This document shows positions 10,806 through 22,402 of a stretch of 64,000 bases of DNA, piece after piece. The stretch's first letter is position 1; the number at the start of each line of letters is the position of its first letter. Made by a program: the position numbers and the translations under genes. The stretch comes from Liopterus haemorrhoidalis. Taxonomy: Eukaryota; Arthropoda; Insecta; Coleoptera; Dytiscidae. The notes beneath the pieces are model-generated. The model had not been told where the DNA came from. It worked only from the letters and a program-made list of their open reading frames with translations, and made no database searches. The stretch covers positions 30,826,356 through 30,890,355 of the forward strand of contig OZ020624.1 in NCBI GenBank assembly GCA_963971575.1, written 5' to 3'.

Positions 10806-11024
10806 TTAAGTTACGTTCGGAGCTCTTAAATTAGTCCACTTTAGGCTATGACTAGTACACTGTTGATTGTTACTACAAGTTTGTCATATGATAACGCGAT
10901 CAATCGTTCAGAGCTCTCAATTCAATACGTTATAGGTTGTCGATTGTCGATAGTTTTCCAAACTTATAGTTAGTGAGTTGTTTTAATGAGACAGACATAT
11001 AAACACATTGACTATCTCAGTATA

Positions 11025-11475
11025 CTAGGTGTGTAAATTAAGTAACCAGACTGATTTTTTTAATAGAATTACAATTCAATATTTTTTTCCCTCAAAATAA
11101 CTTCCTTGGGAAGCCACACAGTGCTGGAGATGGTTCTTCCATTCCTCATAGCAGTGCGGACGTTTTAATGTTTTCGAGTGTCCCAAAATGACGTCCCGTG
11201 AGGTGATTTTTCAATCTTGGGGAGAGGAAAAAGTCACAAGGACTCAATTCAGGCGAATAAGGAGGCTGAGGAGCCACAGGAATGTTTTTACTAACCAAAA
11301 ACTCGTTTATTGAAATTGCTGTGTGACAAATCTCCAATTCATTGGTCAAAATCTGAATGGTAGTGTGAGTCAAATTCAAGTCTTCCCCGATCAGACTGTC
11401 AACCGATGATCTTAACTCACAAGATCCCGGATTCTGTCGACATTTTTAACGCTTCTTGAAGATGAAGGCCTTCCG
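11025..11475 (-). pseudogene. mariner transposase fragment with its 3' end
   Basis: Read on the minus strand, this starts inside the N-terminal domain (matching the element at 63251, including a region equivalent to ENVDTIRDLVRSDRR). It passes LNLTHTTIQILTNELE, then jumps by deletion to NEFLVSKNIPVAPQPPYSPE and LSPCDFFLSPRLKNHL. The third Asp block is present; the first two are deleted. The outer end at 11025 (gtgtaaattaagtaaccaga) matches the 5' terminus of the mariner at 63251, as expected for inverted ends. It is 5'-truncated where it meets the LINE at ~11476. Confidence 0.85.
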
Positions 11476-11477
11476 CA

Positions 11478-13000
11478 AACTAATGATAATTGTAAAAATT
11501 TAAATCAAAATATTCGGACACAGAGTACAATGTATTTTGAATTAACACATCCTTCACTAACGCTTAAAATTTATTTTGGGGTAAAAGTCTTACTGACTCT
11601 GGCAATTTGTTAAAGAATTTAATAGTGTAGTAGGTAGTGCTATTTCTGGATTTTGATAGACGGCAGAATTTAGGATATATATCATTATTGTATCTAGTGT
11701 TATGACTATAAATCTCATTAAACGATTTAAAGTCGTTTTTAATTTTATAAAAAAAAATTTAAACAGGCAAAAATGTAGAGTGATGGCAGAGTCATAATTT
11801 GCAATGATGAAAAAGATTTTTGACAGTCTGCTCTGTAAGAAATGCCGTCAATGATTCTCACAGCGCGACTTTGCAATGCAAAAATTCTATCAGCAGAGGA
11901 CAAGTATCCCCATGCTAAGAGGGCATAAGTAATATGTGATTGAAAAAGTGTGTAATAAGCTACTAAGAGCACATCTTTAGTTACTATGTCCACAAGATTT
12001 CTCAGTAAGAAAATTGTTCTACATAGCTTACCACTCACATAATCAACATGGTGTTTCCAATTTAATTCCTTGTCAACATATACCCCTAAAAATTTAATAA
12101 AGCCTGGTCTCTCAAATGTATACTTTCTTAAAAAAATAACCATATTTTCACATTTGTTTGTGTTTAGAGTCAACATGTTTGCCGCAAACCAATTGCTAGC
12201 ATCGTTTAAATGTAAATCACTCTTACTTAAATCGCTAATGATGTGGATCTTGAAATGATTGGAGGAATCATCGACATATAAAACTGTTTTAGTTTTTAAA
12301 AATGATGGAAAGTCATGTATATTAGAATTAGAAGCGGACCGAGGATCGAACCCTGTGGTGCTCCACATTCCAACGGCAAGATATATGATTGATTTTTATT
12401 AACAGCAACATATTGATTTCTGTTTGCTAAGTAAGATTGTATAAGTTGCTGACTATTATCATTGTAACTATATTTTTTAATTTTGCTAATTAATAAATCA
12501 TGCGGCACACAGTCAAAGGTTTTACTTAAGTCCAAGAAAGTTGCCATGCAGAATTCTTTAGATTCGAGGGTGTCACATACCTCTTCTATGAAATCTACCA
12601 TGGCATCAGTTGTTGATCTGTTTGAACGAAACCCGAATTGAGACGAATTTAACAAATTATTTTCTTCTAAGAAAGAAACAATCTGTTGATATAAAACTTT
12701 TTCATATATCTTTGACAGAATTGGTAATAGTGATCAGCGGCGGACGGTGAAGCATGTTTGGGAGGGCAATCAGCATGATCGGACACGCTCGTGCTTTGTC
12801 GTTGCTATACTACTGTTGAGCGATATAGTACGAGCTTATCCGATCATACCAATTTCATCCTCAAACATGCTTTACCGGCCGCCCCTGATAGTGATATGGG
12901 GCGATAATTATTTAATTCTTCTATGTCATCTTTTTATGAAGAGGGAGGACTTTTGCTATTTTTAAGTTATAAGACAGCTCTCCCTAACCTAAAAGATTTA
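11478..13000 (-). pseudogene. Jockey/CR1-like LINE reverse transcriptase, 3' half, broken
   Basis: On the minus strand the order of RT motifs is as expected. NNYRPIS (split by a MITE) comes first, then LLPILSKIYEK, SSQFGFRSNRSTTDAM, FLDLSKTFDCVPHDLL, GAPQGSILGPLL and TVLYVDDSSNHF. The last is the catalytic box, with YVDD replacing YADD. A thumb/C-terminal region runs to NKLPES and LYSVSEYFDLN near 11485. Frameshifts occur near 12350, in the poly-T near 11745 and near 12960, and stops are scattered. No endonuclease domain is visible, so the copy is 5'-truncated. The clade call rests on motif wording and is tentative. Confidence 0.88.
12735..12887. mobile_element. 153-bp hAT-like MITE inside the LINE
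   Basis: The ends are inverted (cagcggcgg...aagcatgtttg against caggggcgg...aagcatgtttg) and begin with CAG. An 8-bp direct repeat atagtgat flanks the element (12727-12734 and 12888-12895). Removing the element and one repeat restores NYRPISLLP in the LINE frame. CAG ends plus 8-bp duplication are diagnostic of the hAT superfamily. Confidence 0.94.
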
Positions 13001-13845
13001 ATGTAAGTACGATATACGAGTGTAAAGTGTTGGGAATCGGAGTCGGATTTGGTTCTCAAAAATACTCACTCGAGAGTTAGTATATCAACTCCCCATCCTT
13101 AGCATGTCCACTGGTTTTATAATCTGAACAAAAAGATAACAAATGCAAATATTATACATCCATATTTGTTGAATCTTGTGATTGTTTTTCAATTTCCCTT
13201 CAGTCATAAATAATTAATCCTTCCGTAGGAGGAGAGTTTTTCCTAAGCATTTCCCTTGATATATCAAGAATTCATAGTAAATATTCGTTCGGAATATGCA
13301 TGGAACAACAAAGAGCGCTAGATCGAAATGTGCTTTGAATTAACAACGTTCACGTCTTGAATTGTTCATTTTTTGTTCAGTCTGCATGGAAATCAGCAGA
13401 AAAGATTGAAGTTTTTATTGGAAGATTCTTTGGTACGTTCTTAACATTGTTATGAGGTACAAATGTAGTTTTTACTGATTTGTTCGATCAAACGATAAGA
13501 ATTTTTATATAAAAATAAATGCTTAGCAGAATTTAAGAACAAAAAAGTTTAAACTTGTACAAACAAATTTATATAATTTATAGTTTTATGGAATAACTAT
13601 CTGGTGTACCCGTTCTTCGTACATGTTCATTTTAACTGTAATATAAATTATAAGTAAGACATTTCAATTTCAAGTAGAACACAAAATAATCGTTTCCATA
13701 TTCTAAACAACTATTTATATTTTGATATTTAGTAAATAATAATTTGTGGAAAAAGGTTATACGGGTTGCAGACATAAATAAAACAACTAGATCTAGCTGA
13801 ACACTTTCGAAATAATTATTCCTATTATTTTAAAAGCTTAAAAAA
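13001..13845. other. Unassigned AT-rich region
   Basis: No coding frame, terminal repeat or array is recognised. Confidence 0.5.
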
Positions 13846-15127
13846 GGAGACAAGCTCACATTTCATCGGCTCTGAGCCTTTTTGTGGACTGTCTTTTTTT
13901 TACTTTTTTTGCCACAAATGTCAAAATTTTAGACCGTAACCCAAAAGTGACCATATGTTTGTGATCCAAAGCTAAAAATGTATAAATATATTATAATTTT
14001 TCAACAAAATTCAAAATTATTTTTTCCCAAAATTTTGAAATTTTGACCAAAAATTTTTTTACCCTGATTTTGACCAAAATTTATTTTTGGGCTAATTTCA
14101 TAGTGAGGAATATGAAAAAAATATTTAAAAAATTCTAGCTTTTCTAGTTTTTGAGTTAGAGCTAAATTGGGTCAGTTTTTTGCCTATAATTCCAAAACTT
14201 TTGCCCAAACTTCAAAATGGACCAAATTTTGTTGATCTACGGCCCAAAATACATATGCATACCAATTTTCATTAAATTCTGAGACAAAAAATTTTTTGCT
14301 TAAAAAACACGATTTTTGTAAGGTGTACCCCTTACGATTTTTTCGATTTTTGGCCATTTTCAAGGGTTTTGGATTACTGCCCATACAAAACTTAATAATT
14401 GGTTTATTGAAGCCCCAAATTTATTTTAGACTAAACAATGTATGAGAATTTTAAAAATTCGAACCCCAACTTTCTATCTCAAACCATTTTTCAGTTAGGA
14501 TTTTTCAAAATTTTCAAAAAAATTTAAGAAAAATTAAAAAAACTCAAAAAATTTTTTTGTCTCAAAATTTGGTTATAAGTCAATTAGGACCTCAAAATTT
14601 CAAAAATTTCAACCGCAGGTCTTTATCGCATTTCGTTTTTGAGATATGTTCATACGAAGATGAAAATATTTTTAAATCATGCCATTTTAAAATTTGTCGT
14701 GATTTTATAATACACGAAATGATTAAGGCCTTTAATTTTTTTCTTGACTAAATAAACTACTTAGAAGCCAAAAATTTCAACCGTAGGTCGCTATCTCTTA
14801 CCGTTTTTGAGTTGTGATTTTTTTTATTTCACTAATTTCACAAATAATGTAAATTATGCCATTTAGGCCCGGTTTTTCCACCTTCAGATAAAGTTCCAGG
14901 TAACTATCTGACAGATAAGGTTATTTTTAACTTCATCTGCTGAGTAAATGTCATCCCTTCTTTCTATACAAATGTATCTATCTGATAGTTATCTAACGGA
15001 TAATGAGACTGACGTATTGGATTTACTGACTGGTATTGACATTTATTCAGCAGATGAAGTTACAAATAACCTTATCTGTCAGATAGTTACCTGGAACTTT
15101 ATCTGAAGGTGGAAAGACCGGGCCTTA
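13846..15127 (+). repeat. Long AT-rich interspersed repeat, copy 2
   Basis: It is colinear with copy 1 from ~1900 to ~3050, including gggttttggattactgccca and aaggcctttaatttttt. Its left end carries a segment, acatttcatcggctctgagc, that reappears at 20155. That defines one boundary of the family better than copy 1 does. It is interrupted at its 3' end by a Harbinger-like MITE (14866-15124). Confidence 0.82.
14866..15124. mobile_element. Harbinger-like foldback MITE with TTA target
   Basis: The element has near-perfect inverted arms of about 80 bp, beginning ggcccggt(c/t)tttccacctt and continuing through cagataaagttccaggtaac. It is flanked by TTA on each side (14863-14865, 15125-15127). Copy 1 of the host repeat reads tgccattaaaaaaa at the equivalent place, giving the empty site. 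A 3-bp TTA/TAA duplication and G-rich ends fit PIF/Harbinger MITEs. It is non-coding. Confidence 0.9.
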
Positions 15128-15864
15128 AAAAAATGCAAAATCAATGTGCACAAAGACCTGCAAAGAATGCCCATAATTGGATTAGCGGGTGACCGCGGAA
15201 ACTGGAAGGAGTTTTTAGAGACGGCAAAAACCCTCGAAAGCTTGTAAAAGCCAATTGATTGATTGACATGCATAGTTTCCCAAACTGCATATTTTGGCAC
15301 TATGGATGATCTGTTGGGGATAATTTGTCTACGATCGTGTAAAATATATCTTTATTTAAAAATTCTTGTAAATATTTATTCCAGAATTGATTAAAGTGTC
15401 AAAGTCTGAATTAATCATTCGACAATACAGATATTACACAAGCAATAATCAATTTTCCCTTAGTGATACAGCGCTAGTAACAAAATATACGTATGCTAAA
15501 TGAATCTTTTATTTTAAACTTTTTTTTGAAAACAAAGTGACACGCTGGACAGTATCAGTAACTGATGATAAAAAAAAAACTAAATATTGGAAAATAATTA
15601 ATCATTTGAGTTTCAAAATTCGTAAATAGGGACGTATTGTTGTCACATCATTTAAAAAAAGGATTAAAAAATTAACAATCGAATATGCTGACGTGTGAGC
15701 TGGAATGATGGAATGAAAAGTTATGCGAACTCCTAAGCGTAGATGGTGCTGGTAAAATTAAAAAAACAGAGCATAACCTCACATACCAGTATATTGTGAA
15801 GAAAATCTTATTCCTTTTTGGCATTCAGTTTGGTTTTCACTGTAGCTGAAATATATAAAATATA
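15128..15864. other. Unassigned AT-rich region
   Basis: No supported gene. Short minus-strand frames crossing the MITE boundary (15079-15300) are chance. Confidence 0.5.
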
Positions 15865-16732
15865 CGAGGTCTGTTCAAAAAATATCGCGAATTTTGTGTT
15901 TTTTCAAAAATTATTTATTTATTCATGAATATCTATTTTGTCCCCTTCAAAGTAATCCCCACCAGATATTATACACATGTGCCAACGTTTTTCAAATCCT
16001 CGAAGCACTTGAAAAAATCATTTTTTGTGTTCTTGTTCAGCTCCTCCTTCGATGCCGTCTTTAACTCCTCACTCGTAGCGTAGCGTCGTCCTTTCATGGG
16101 CCTCTTCAGTTTCGGGAACAAGAAAAAGTCACAGGGGGCCAGATCTGGGGAATACGGTGGCTGCGGCATTATTAGTGTGTTGTTTTTGGCCAAAAATTCG
16201 CGCACAAGCAACGATGTGTGATGTGCGACCCGTCTCATGCCCAAATCATTGGTAAAAATCGAATGGCACGAGCCAATCGATATGTTTAGGTCCTCAGCAA
16301 CTTCTCTAACGGTGATTCGACGATTGGCCAATACTATTTTCTTCACTTCATCAATGTTTTCGTCGCTCTTCGTCGTTCACATCTTCTCGGCCCTCTGAGA
16401 ACATTTTGTACCACCGATAAACGTTGCTTCGGTCCAAGGTAGTTTCACCATACGCCACAGTCAACATTCGGAATTCGTCCACGCACTTAATTTTGTTTTT
16501 CACACAAAATTTAATACAGATTCTTTGATCCATTTATTGGTATAGGCAAAAATCGAAGACGAGCCAAAACACGTGCAAGCAAAGCAACTGTCAAAAATTA
16601 ACTGAACATTCAAAATGGCCGAACTTGTCGGCATATGTGAGAGACATGGGTACCAACATAACGCCACAAAAAAATCGAATCTACGTAACCCGCGGAAATT
16701 CAAAATTCGTGATACTTTTTGAACAGACCTCG
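15865..16732 (-). mobile_element. mariner element, internally deleted, both ends present
   Basis: Inverted ends cgaggtctgttcaaaaa (15865) and its complement (to 16732) are flanked by TA. Transposase reads on the minus strand. The length is 868 bp rather than ~1.3 kb. A second copy of the same subfamily lies at 22403-22944 and shares wording almost codon for codon. Confidence 0.93.
15969..16533 (-). pseudogene. mariner transposase (DD34D) with central deletion
   Basis: The start is MDQRICIKFCVKNKIKCVDE at 16533. The N-terminal HTH includes SNVYRWYKMFSEGREDVNDE. A frameshift/deletion follows at ~16350, then MKKIVLANRRITVREVAEDL and the second HTH to NDLGMRRV. There the sequence jumps to HHTSLLVREFLAKNNT, so the first Asp block (GDE) and the second (HHDNAPAH) are missing. 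The third block is intact (YSPDLAPCDFFLFPKLKRPM). A one-base loss near 15985 garbles the C-terminus. The protein is inactive. Confidence 0.92.
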
Positions 16733-18040
16733 TATAGTACGGTAGTCGGCGAAGCAGTGCAGTTGTGTCACTGGAAACGTCACATGTTTTTGTGACATCA
16801 TATTTAGTACGGTTACATGCATCCATTTAACGAATGTAATATTCGTACTCTATCACTTGTATCGAAATGAAATGAAAATATAAGAATAAGAACAGAATAG
16901 AAACAAATAAACTATTCTAATAGACAAAATACTCCTAAAAAGAGCTTATGTGATCCAAAAATATTATCAAAGAAAAGAAAATAGAAATAAGTTGAATTTA
17001 ACCTAAAAAGCTATGCACTACACACAATATCAAATGGAAAACTATAAGATATCTATAAGAAAATATATAACTAAACACAAAACTGCTAAATAAACAACAA
17101 ACTAAATAAAAAAGTTTTTAGAAATTACTATAAGTTAGATATATGTGAACACAAGTATCAAAACACATCAGAACGTATTATAAAATGTCAAATGTAAACA
17201 TCGTTTTATTTAGCGATACCAATACAAATGTCCCTATATTAAATAAACACAAAATTTGTAAATCTTCAAAATGACTGTCAAACATAAACTAAATATGACT
17301 TCAGAAGGTATGTTTCAGTAAAATAAAAGAGTGAAGAGCAATACTAGTCTATAATTCACATTCAAAAAAATCGATTTAGTTATTTATTCGCCACTAAGTT
17401 TGTCATTGAAGTTATGACGCAAAATGACGAACTACGTTGTTTGAACGACTGACCTATAACAACATATACAAACACAATGAAAATACAAAAAAATATAAAC
17501 AAAAATATACTAAATATATATTCTACAATTGCATCTTCATCTAAATTATTTTTTGGTCTAATTATTTTATTTGAGTCCATCTCTAGTGGTTGTAAATCTT
17601 AAAGTTTTCTTAGAATCAAATGTACATTATGTTTCTTATATCTTTTCTTTGTTTTGCTTCTTTAAAACTTTTAAAATTCTTTATTTTCTTTCAGGTTTAT
17701 TGTATTTTAAAGATATGCTGTAATTCCTTCTTTTGTATTCAGTTTTCAAGTTACTGCATAATTTAAATACTTAATTGACAGAACAAAATTGAAAAAAAAA
17801 ATGTATTCCAGAAATTAGAAACATTTCCCATATTTTTTAGATGACAGAACTGGCTAGTAGCTATAAACTAATGGGTGTGTAATAATGAATAAAATAAAGA
17901 ATAAAAACACAATATAAGCAAACATACAATAAGATACAATATAACTAGTCTAATTTATTTTTATATTAAAAACTTTCTACAATTGTCGTAAAAGATATCT
18001 ACATCTCTATCAGAGACTTGCTTGTTTACTAGACTGAGCA
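16733..18040. other. AT-rich region; one small membrane-protein-like frame
   Basis: No transposon or gene is recognised. A minus-strand frame at 17380-17580 (66 codons) has a polar N-terminus (MDSNKIIRPKNNLDEDA), one strongly hydrophobic stretch (YIFSIFLFIFFCIFIVFVYV) and a polar tail. In such AT-rich DNA a Phe/Ile-rich frame is expected by chance, and there is no other support. Confidence 0.4.
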
Positions 18041-18044
18041 TTTT

Positions 18045-19030
18045 GTTCAGTTGTGACAGAGATTCTGAAATTTCAGTCAGGGACTCGAATATTCAATTTT
18101 GAAGAAGTTCTGGGGCATCTAGTTTATTATTAAATAATTTAAACGCGAAATTCAAAGTGTGGATGTCGCGTCTCCATTCTAATGTTTGAAATTTCTTGCT
18201 ATTATTGAGATCTAGGTTTCTTAACTGGTTTGAATAAGAGATTCGAAAAGGATATGTTCCGGTTAATTTCAGGGTCAGGTTTCTTACAACTCTTGTACTT
18301 TTTCTATTTGATGGGACATTGTTTTTGGGCTCCAGATTGTATTTGCGTACTCTAATTTAGGTCGAACTAGTGCCACAGTACAGTAACCAAGTTGTAGATA
18401 TCTTAAAACTATCACTGTTTCTTAGTATAACTAAAGTTTTTAGAGCACTATTCACTATATCTATGTGGTCACTAAAATTAAAATCGTGTCTAAATAGTAC
18501 ACCTAAGTCTTTCACTTTATTATCTCTAAGCAGGACTATATTGTAAATATGGTAATCGTGGGTTATTTTGTTTATATTACGTATAAAGGATATTACTTAG
18601 CATTTGTTGATGTTCATTTTAAGTTTTTTTTTTTTTTTCGCACCTGTTTACTACACTATTTAGACTTTTTGTAGCAGCAGTATGTCCTCCGACTTGTTGA
18701 TTACACGAAACAGCTTAAGATCGTCTGCATAAAGAAGTCACTTCCTACTTCCACAGGTAAATCGTTAATGAGTAGGAGGAACACAGAAAGGGACCTAGAA
18801 TTGTTCCTTGGGGTACGCCAAAAGGAAATCGATTCCGTGTCATATACTCTAACTTATGTTCTTCTCTGTGTTAGATAAGACTGACTACTTCTAGGCTGTA
18901 ACCAAAGGCACTCATTTTATCGAGCAGGATTTAGTGACTTACTTTGTCAAAGGCTTTAGCGAAACCGGTATAAACACAGTCAACTTGAGATTTTGAATCT
19001 ATTGATATGGCTGTGTAGTGTGAGAAGTCA
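18045..19030 (-). pseudogene. LINE reverse transcriptase remnant, heavily decayed
   Basis: No long frame survives, but pieces in shifting minus-strand frames line up as one RT. FAKAFDKVSH lies near 18945, GVPQGTILGPF near 18810 and YADDLKLFRVINKSED near 18710. A region with VKDLGVLFRHDFNFSDHI lies near 18480, and the C-terminal NLDLNNSKKFQTLEWRRDIH is near 18170. Order and spacing match a Jockey/CR1-like ORF2. At least five frameshifts and several stops are present. Confidence 0.8.
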
Positions 19031-19955
19031 GGTTTGTTTTAACTGATTTCATTCAAATTGATCCGTAGTGGTTGAAACGCGTAGTGTGACAGACTTACAG
19101 TTATTGCTTAATTTCTAGTTTTCATAGCGCAATAAAACGTCTCTAAATATGATTCAGGTATAAAGTTTTGTCTGGTTAGTTTTAAGTCTCGTCTTTCATT
19201 AAAATGAAGAGAGATGACTACATTTAATATACTATAAAAAATATGTCTAGTTAGTTACAAAGTACATTTGTTTCAGGTGCTGAAACTAAGCTGAACATTA
19301 TATAAAGCTGGACTTGAATATCTACAGACGGTATATTTCAAAATTCTTGTATTTTTGTTTTTATTATCCTTTTAGATTTTTGCTGAGTTCATAGCTTTGT
19401 TGTTACATTAGGTTTGTAAAATTTTAGTTTATTTGAATGTTCCGGTCTTGAAATTTATTGTTCGATCGAAAAAATAAATAGTCCTACCTCACAGATTGAT
19501 GTATCGTTGGAACATTTTGCTGATTGCAATTTTAACTATACCATTAACAAAATTTGTTTACGTTTGGAATCGTAACTATTTTGAATAAAGCCAAGGATAT
19601 TCACAAAATTTGAAATTAGTTTACTAAATATCTGTTAGAATAAATAGTTTAATAATGAAATATCTAACGCAATATATTTGAAACCAAGTACAATTTGAAA
19701 ACTAGCAGCATATATGTTTAAGAAAAAATCTGCTTTGTTTAATATTGTTCCATTAGGAATTTCGTTAAAGGAAAACTCGCTGTGGCCATCTCGCTGCAGC
19801 CGACTCGCCGTCGCCGTTTATCCACAAGTCCAACTTGCCACTTGAAAATCGAATTGAGTGAAAAGCGTACAAACGGACAAACAGACAGACAGAGAGACGT
19901 TGCCTTTTATACTGGGTGAAGCAACATTTATGTTCACCTCGATTATTTCCTAGAC
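19031..19955. other. Unassigned AT-rich region
   Basis: No coding frame or terminal repeats are recognised. A minus frame at 19765-19968 overlaps a CAGA-like microsatellite and is rejected. Confidence 0.45.
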
Positions 19956-20098
19956 CAGTGGTTCCCAAACTTTTCGGTTCCCAGTGCCCTTAATACATCA
20001 GAATTTTTCTGCGGCACCCCAAGTCAAAACATTGGTCTGACTAACGCAATTGGAGGAATATTGGAATATTTCTGCGGCGCACAGTTTGGGAATTACTG
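19956..20098. mobile_element. Short hAT-like element (CAGTGGTTCCCAAAC ends)
   Basis: The left end cagtggttcccaaac faces gtttgggaattactg at the right, an imperfect 15-bp inverted pair of the common hAT type. The length is 143 bp. I cannot find a clean 8-bp duplication, so the exact limits are uncertain. Confidence 0.65.
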
Positions 20099-20142
20099 AT
20101 ATTGATAAGAATTAAGTATTATTTTAAAAAGATAGTTAAAAA

Positions 20143-20245
20143 AAGGAGTCAGGCTAACATTTCATCAGCTCTGAGCCTATTGTTTTTTTTTTATTTATTT
20201 TTATTTTTTATTTTTTATGCTGCAAATGCCAAATTTTACACATCG
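20143..20245 (+). repeat. Fragment of the long AT-rich repeat
   Basis: It matches the left end of copy 2 (acatttcatcagctctgagc and, further on, gcaaatgccaaattttacac). It is cut off where HINE-like copy A begins. Confidence 0.7.
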
Positions 20246-20651
20246 CATAGGAAAAATACTAAAACTTCTAAAAAACATATCCCCCTAAAAATATAAACAA
20301 ACATGTGCTCATCGAAAAAAAAAATATATATATATATATGTTTTTAAAATTCTGTGTAGGGTATCAAATGAAATCCCTTAGTATGTGGATTAACAATCAA
20401 AATTTTATTTTTGCAAAATAAATTATTCTGAAACGATATGTACAAAATGTGTAAAAAAAATTGTCCCACACCCTGTAGCCCAGATGGTTTAAACTAAAAA
20501 TCTGAAAAAATTTTAAGTAATGTACATTGGTATGCACCGAAATAGTACATTAGGAATTTTTGATCAGATTATGTTTTCGGAAAATAACACACTATTTGTG
20601 ATATTTTGTTGAAGATGTACAAAAGTTATAGTTATGCAACATACTATACTA

Positions 20652-20730
20652 GAAGGCGTATCTTGGACTAATGGTTAGCTTGCTCGCTTGCTACGTAGCA
20701 AACTACGGTTCGCTCCCGGGCAGATGAGAA
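20652..20730 (+). other. tRNA-like module of HINE-like copy A
   Basis: The A-box-like tggactaatggttagc (20664-20679) and B-box-like ggttcgctccc (20707-20717) are about 27 bp apart, as in tRNA genes. Acceptor-stem pairing is poor and there is no clean anticodon arm, so I call a Pol III promoter-like module, not a tRNA gene. It lies antisense to its host element. Counterparts are in copies B (27551-27634), C (36956-37020 and others), D (42028-42101) and E (57415-57492). Confidence 0.65.
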
Positions 20731-21099
20731 AATTTTATTTTTGTTTTTTTTTTCCAATTTTTATTTTGTTAACATTATTTTGTCAAAATTCTAGTTATAT
20801 TTTGGCAAATGTTGCATTTAATTTTTAAGAGCGTAAATTTAATAACCAGTTGGAATTGTTGGAATTATATTTTCTTTCTATGTGTCATGTATACGAAACC
20901 AGAGGGGCTGAGCATATGATTTAAAACAACCAATGGAAACCATAGGCGCAATTTTCAAAATCTTATACCTTGCTATATAAAAAAAAATACTGCACATATT
21001 TAGAAACCTAAATAATGATATTAGATATTCGATTTAAATTTAAAAAAGTACATATTTTAACATTAAATTTGTTTTTAAAGCTGTTAGTTTTTTTTTTTT

Positions 21100-21252
21100 T
21101 TTAATTTTTGGACTTAGCTACTCAGGCCATTATCCAGAGGATACATTTATTTTTTTGAAAAATCCATGCCATATCCGGGATTTGAACCCGAGCCCTCATG
21201 GCCTAGAAGCCAGTCCATCCCTACACTAACCACTACTCCATGGTGACCGGCA
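21100..21252 (-). mobile_element. tRNA-derived SINE inserted in HINE-like copy A
   Basis: On the minus strand an A-box-like tggagtagtggttagtg and a B box gggttcaaatcccg are followed by ggcatggatttttc and a poly(A) tail. Flanks read agagcttt on one side and acagcttt on the other. HINE-like copy D has an unbroken agagctctaaaaac at the same place, so the SINE is an insertion with an ~8-bp duplication that has drifted. Confidence 0.82.
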
Positions 21253-21413
21253 AAGCTCTTAGATTAACAGACGATAAATTATTTTAAAAATATCGTTTAA
21301 TTTGCCGTGCTTACTTCAAACCAAAATTTATCCTACACACTCAGTATGCCGCCTTCACTTATTATATACCTGCGAATGTATGAAAATTCACACTGCACAT
21401 CAATTTTTTAAAC

Positions 21414-22086
21414 ATTAAATACTATAAAATGTGTCAAGCCCAATTAAGCCAAAATATATGAGATAATATTATTGATTTATTTTTTTCTCTTTTAGTGGTT
21501 TTAACAATCAGTTGACAGTTTTGAAGGTGTCACTAATCAGTTACCTAATTACGTTATGTCTACCCCTTATCGTTTTTTGCTGATATTTTTCATTGGCAAA
21601 ACGTTTCGTTACTAGACATAATCATCAATCATGAGTATGTTTTTGTTCAACACATTGCAATTATGTTCATCCCTCTCACTCTTTTTCATTCTCTTTTATC
21701 CCTTTCATCGACCTGCGCGTCACTCTTCTGTTCTTTATTTACCGTAGAAATATCGTTCATCATATTTGTCAATTCAAGATATGGTTTTTGGTGGTAACGC
21801 CGGAGAAAAATTTAACACGGATTTGTAACAAAAAAATTTAATCTGGAAAGGCTCATGATTTTGATAACACTGGTCAACAAAGAAATTTCATCAGAGATAA
21901 TTTTGGGTTACCTGCATTCAATTTGCAATGCTGATTTCAAAACAGCAATCAGATTTTTTGTATCACGTATAGTTTTTATGATGAAATCATATATGTATAT
22001 ACACAGATTTACCAATACTATTATAGGCAAAGTACTATTTTTTTCAACATTTTATTGGATTTGACTTATGTATTTCGTACATTAAC
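21414..22086. other. Unassigned AT-rich region
   Basis: No supported gene. The plus frame at 21855-22064 has no recognisable content. Confidence 0.45.
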
Positions 22087-22402
22087 GTGTGCATAACAAA
22101 TAAGAATAACAAATTTCTCTATGACATACTCCAAACTGTATACGAACTTGCGGAAAAACAACAAATCATATTCCATTGGACAAAAGGACATAGTGGTACT
22201 CTAGGAAATGAAACAGCGGATAAATTAGCGAAGGAAGCCACCAGCAAGGGTACTCCACTGGATATATCTCTCCCCCCAAGCGATATAAAAACAATTCTCA
22301 AAAAAAGAACGGAAAACATATGGCAAAGAGAATACACTGCAATGAGTTTGACTGTAGGAAAAATATATGCAGAGATTCAGCCGGTGATAAGAATACCAAA
22401 AA
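22087..22402 (+). pseudogene. LINE RNase H domain fragment
   Basis: The frame reads FHWTKGHSGTLGNETADKLA then KEAT, the C-terminal motif of a retroelement RNase H (H-x-G...N...AD). It is followed by a linker with PSDIKTILKKRTENIWQREY, as found downstream of RNase H in I/R1-like LINE ORF2. Upstream catalytic motifs are missing. It ends abruptly at the start codon of the next mariner. A second RNase H fragment lies at 31521. Confidence 0.82.

Larger units (their letters stand above)
20246..21413 (-). mobile_element. HINE-like non-autonomous element, copy A
   Basis: This family is defined by five copies in the window (A here; B 27438, C 36520, D 41808, E 56975). In element orientation it has these parts in order. 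First is a 5' end attgatgtgaagtgtgaatt with a short palindrome and a subterminal agggttttgcaggtat. A body with tgcgcctatggcttccattg follows. Next is an antisense tRNA-like module, then a very conserved stretch with atctgatcaaaaattcctgt. A gacagacagacag microsatellite and a 3' hairpin (agggtttt...aaaaccct) close it. Copy A lacks the microsatellite and 3' end and carries a SINE (21100-21252). The architecture resembles DINE-1/HINE Helentron derivatives; that is my inference. Confidence 0.75.

Noticed and set aside
17380..17580. 66-residue single-pass membrane protein
   Set aside because: Phe/Ile-rich frames arise easily in AT-rich DNA, and there is no homology, promoter or context support.
19765..19968. 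67-codon minus frame
   Set aside because: It overlaps acagacagacag-type simple sequence and a hAT-like end; no family resemblance.
20652..20730. Functional tRNA gene
   Set aside because: A- and B-box-like motifs are present but acceptor and anticodon stems do not pair well. The module recurs inside a transposable element.
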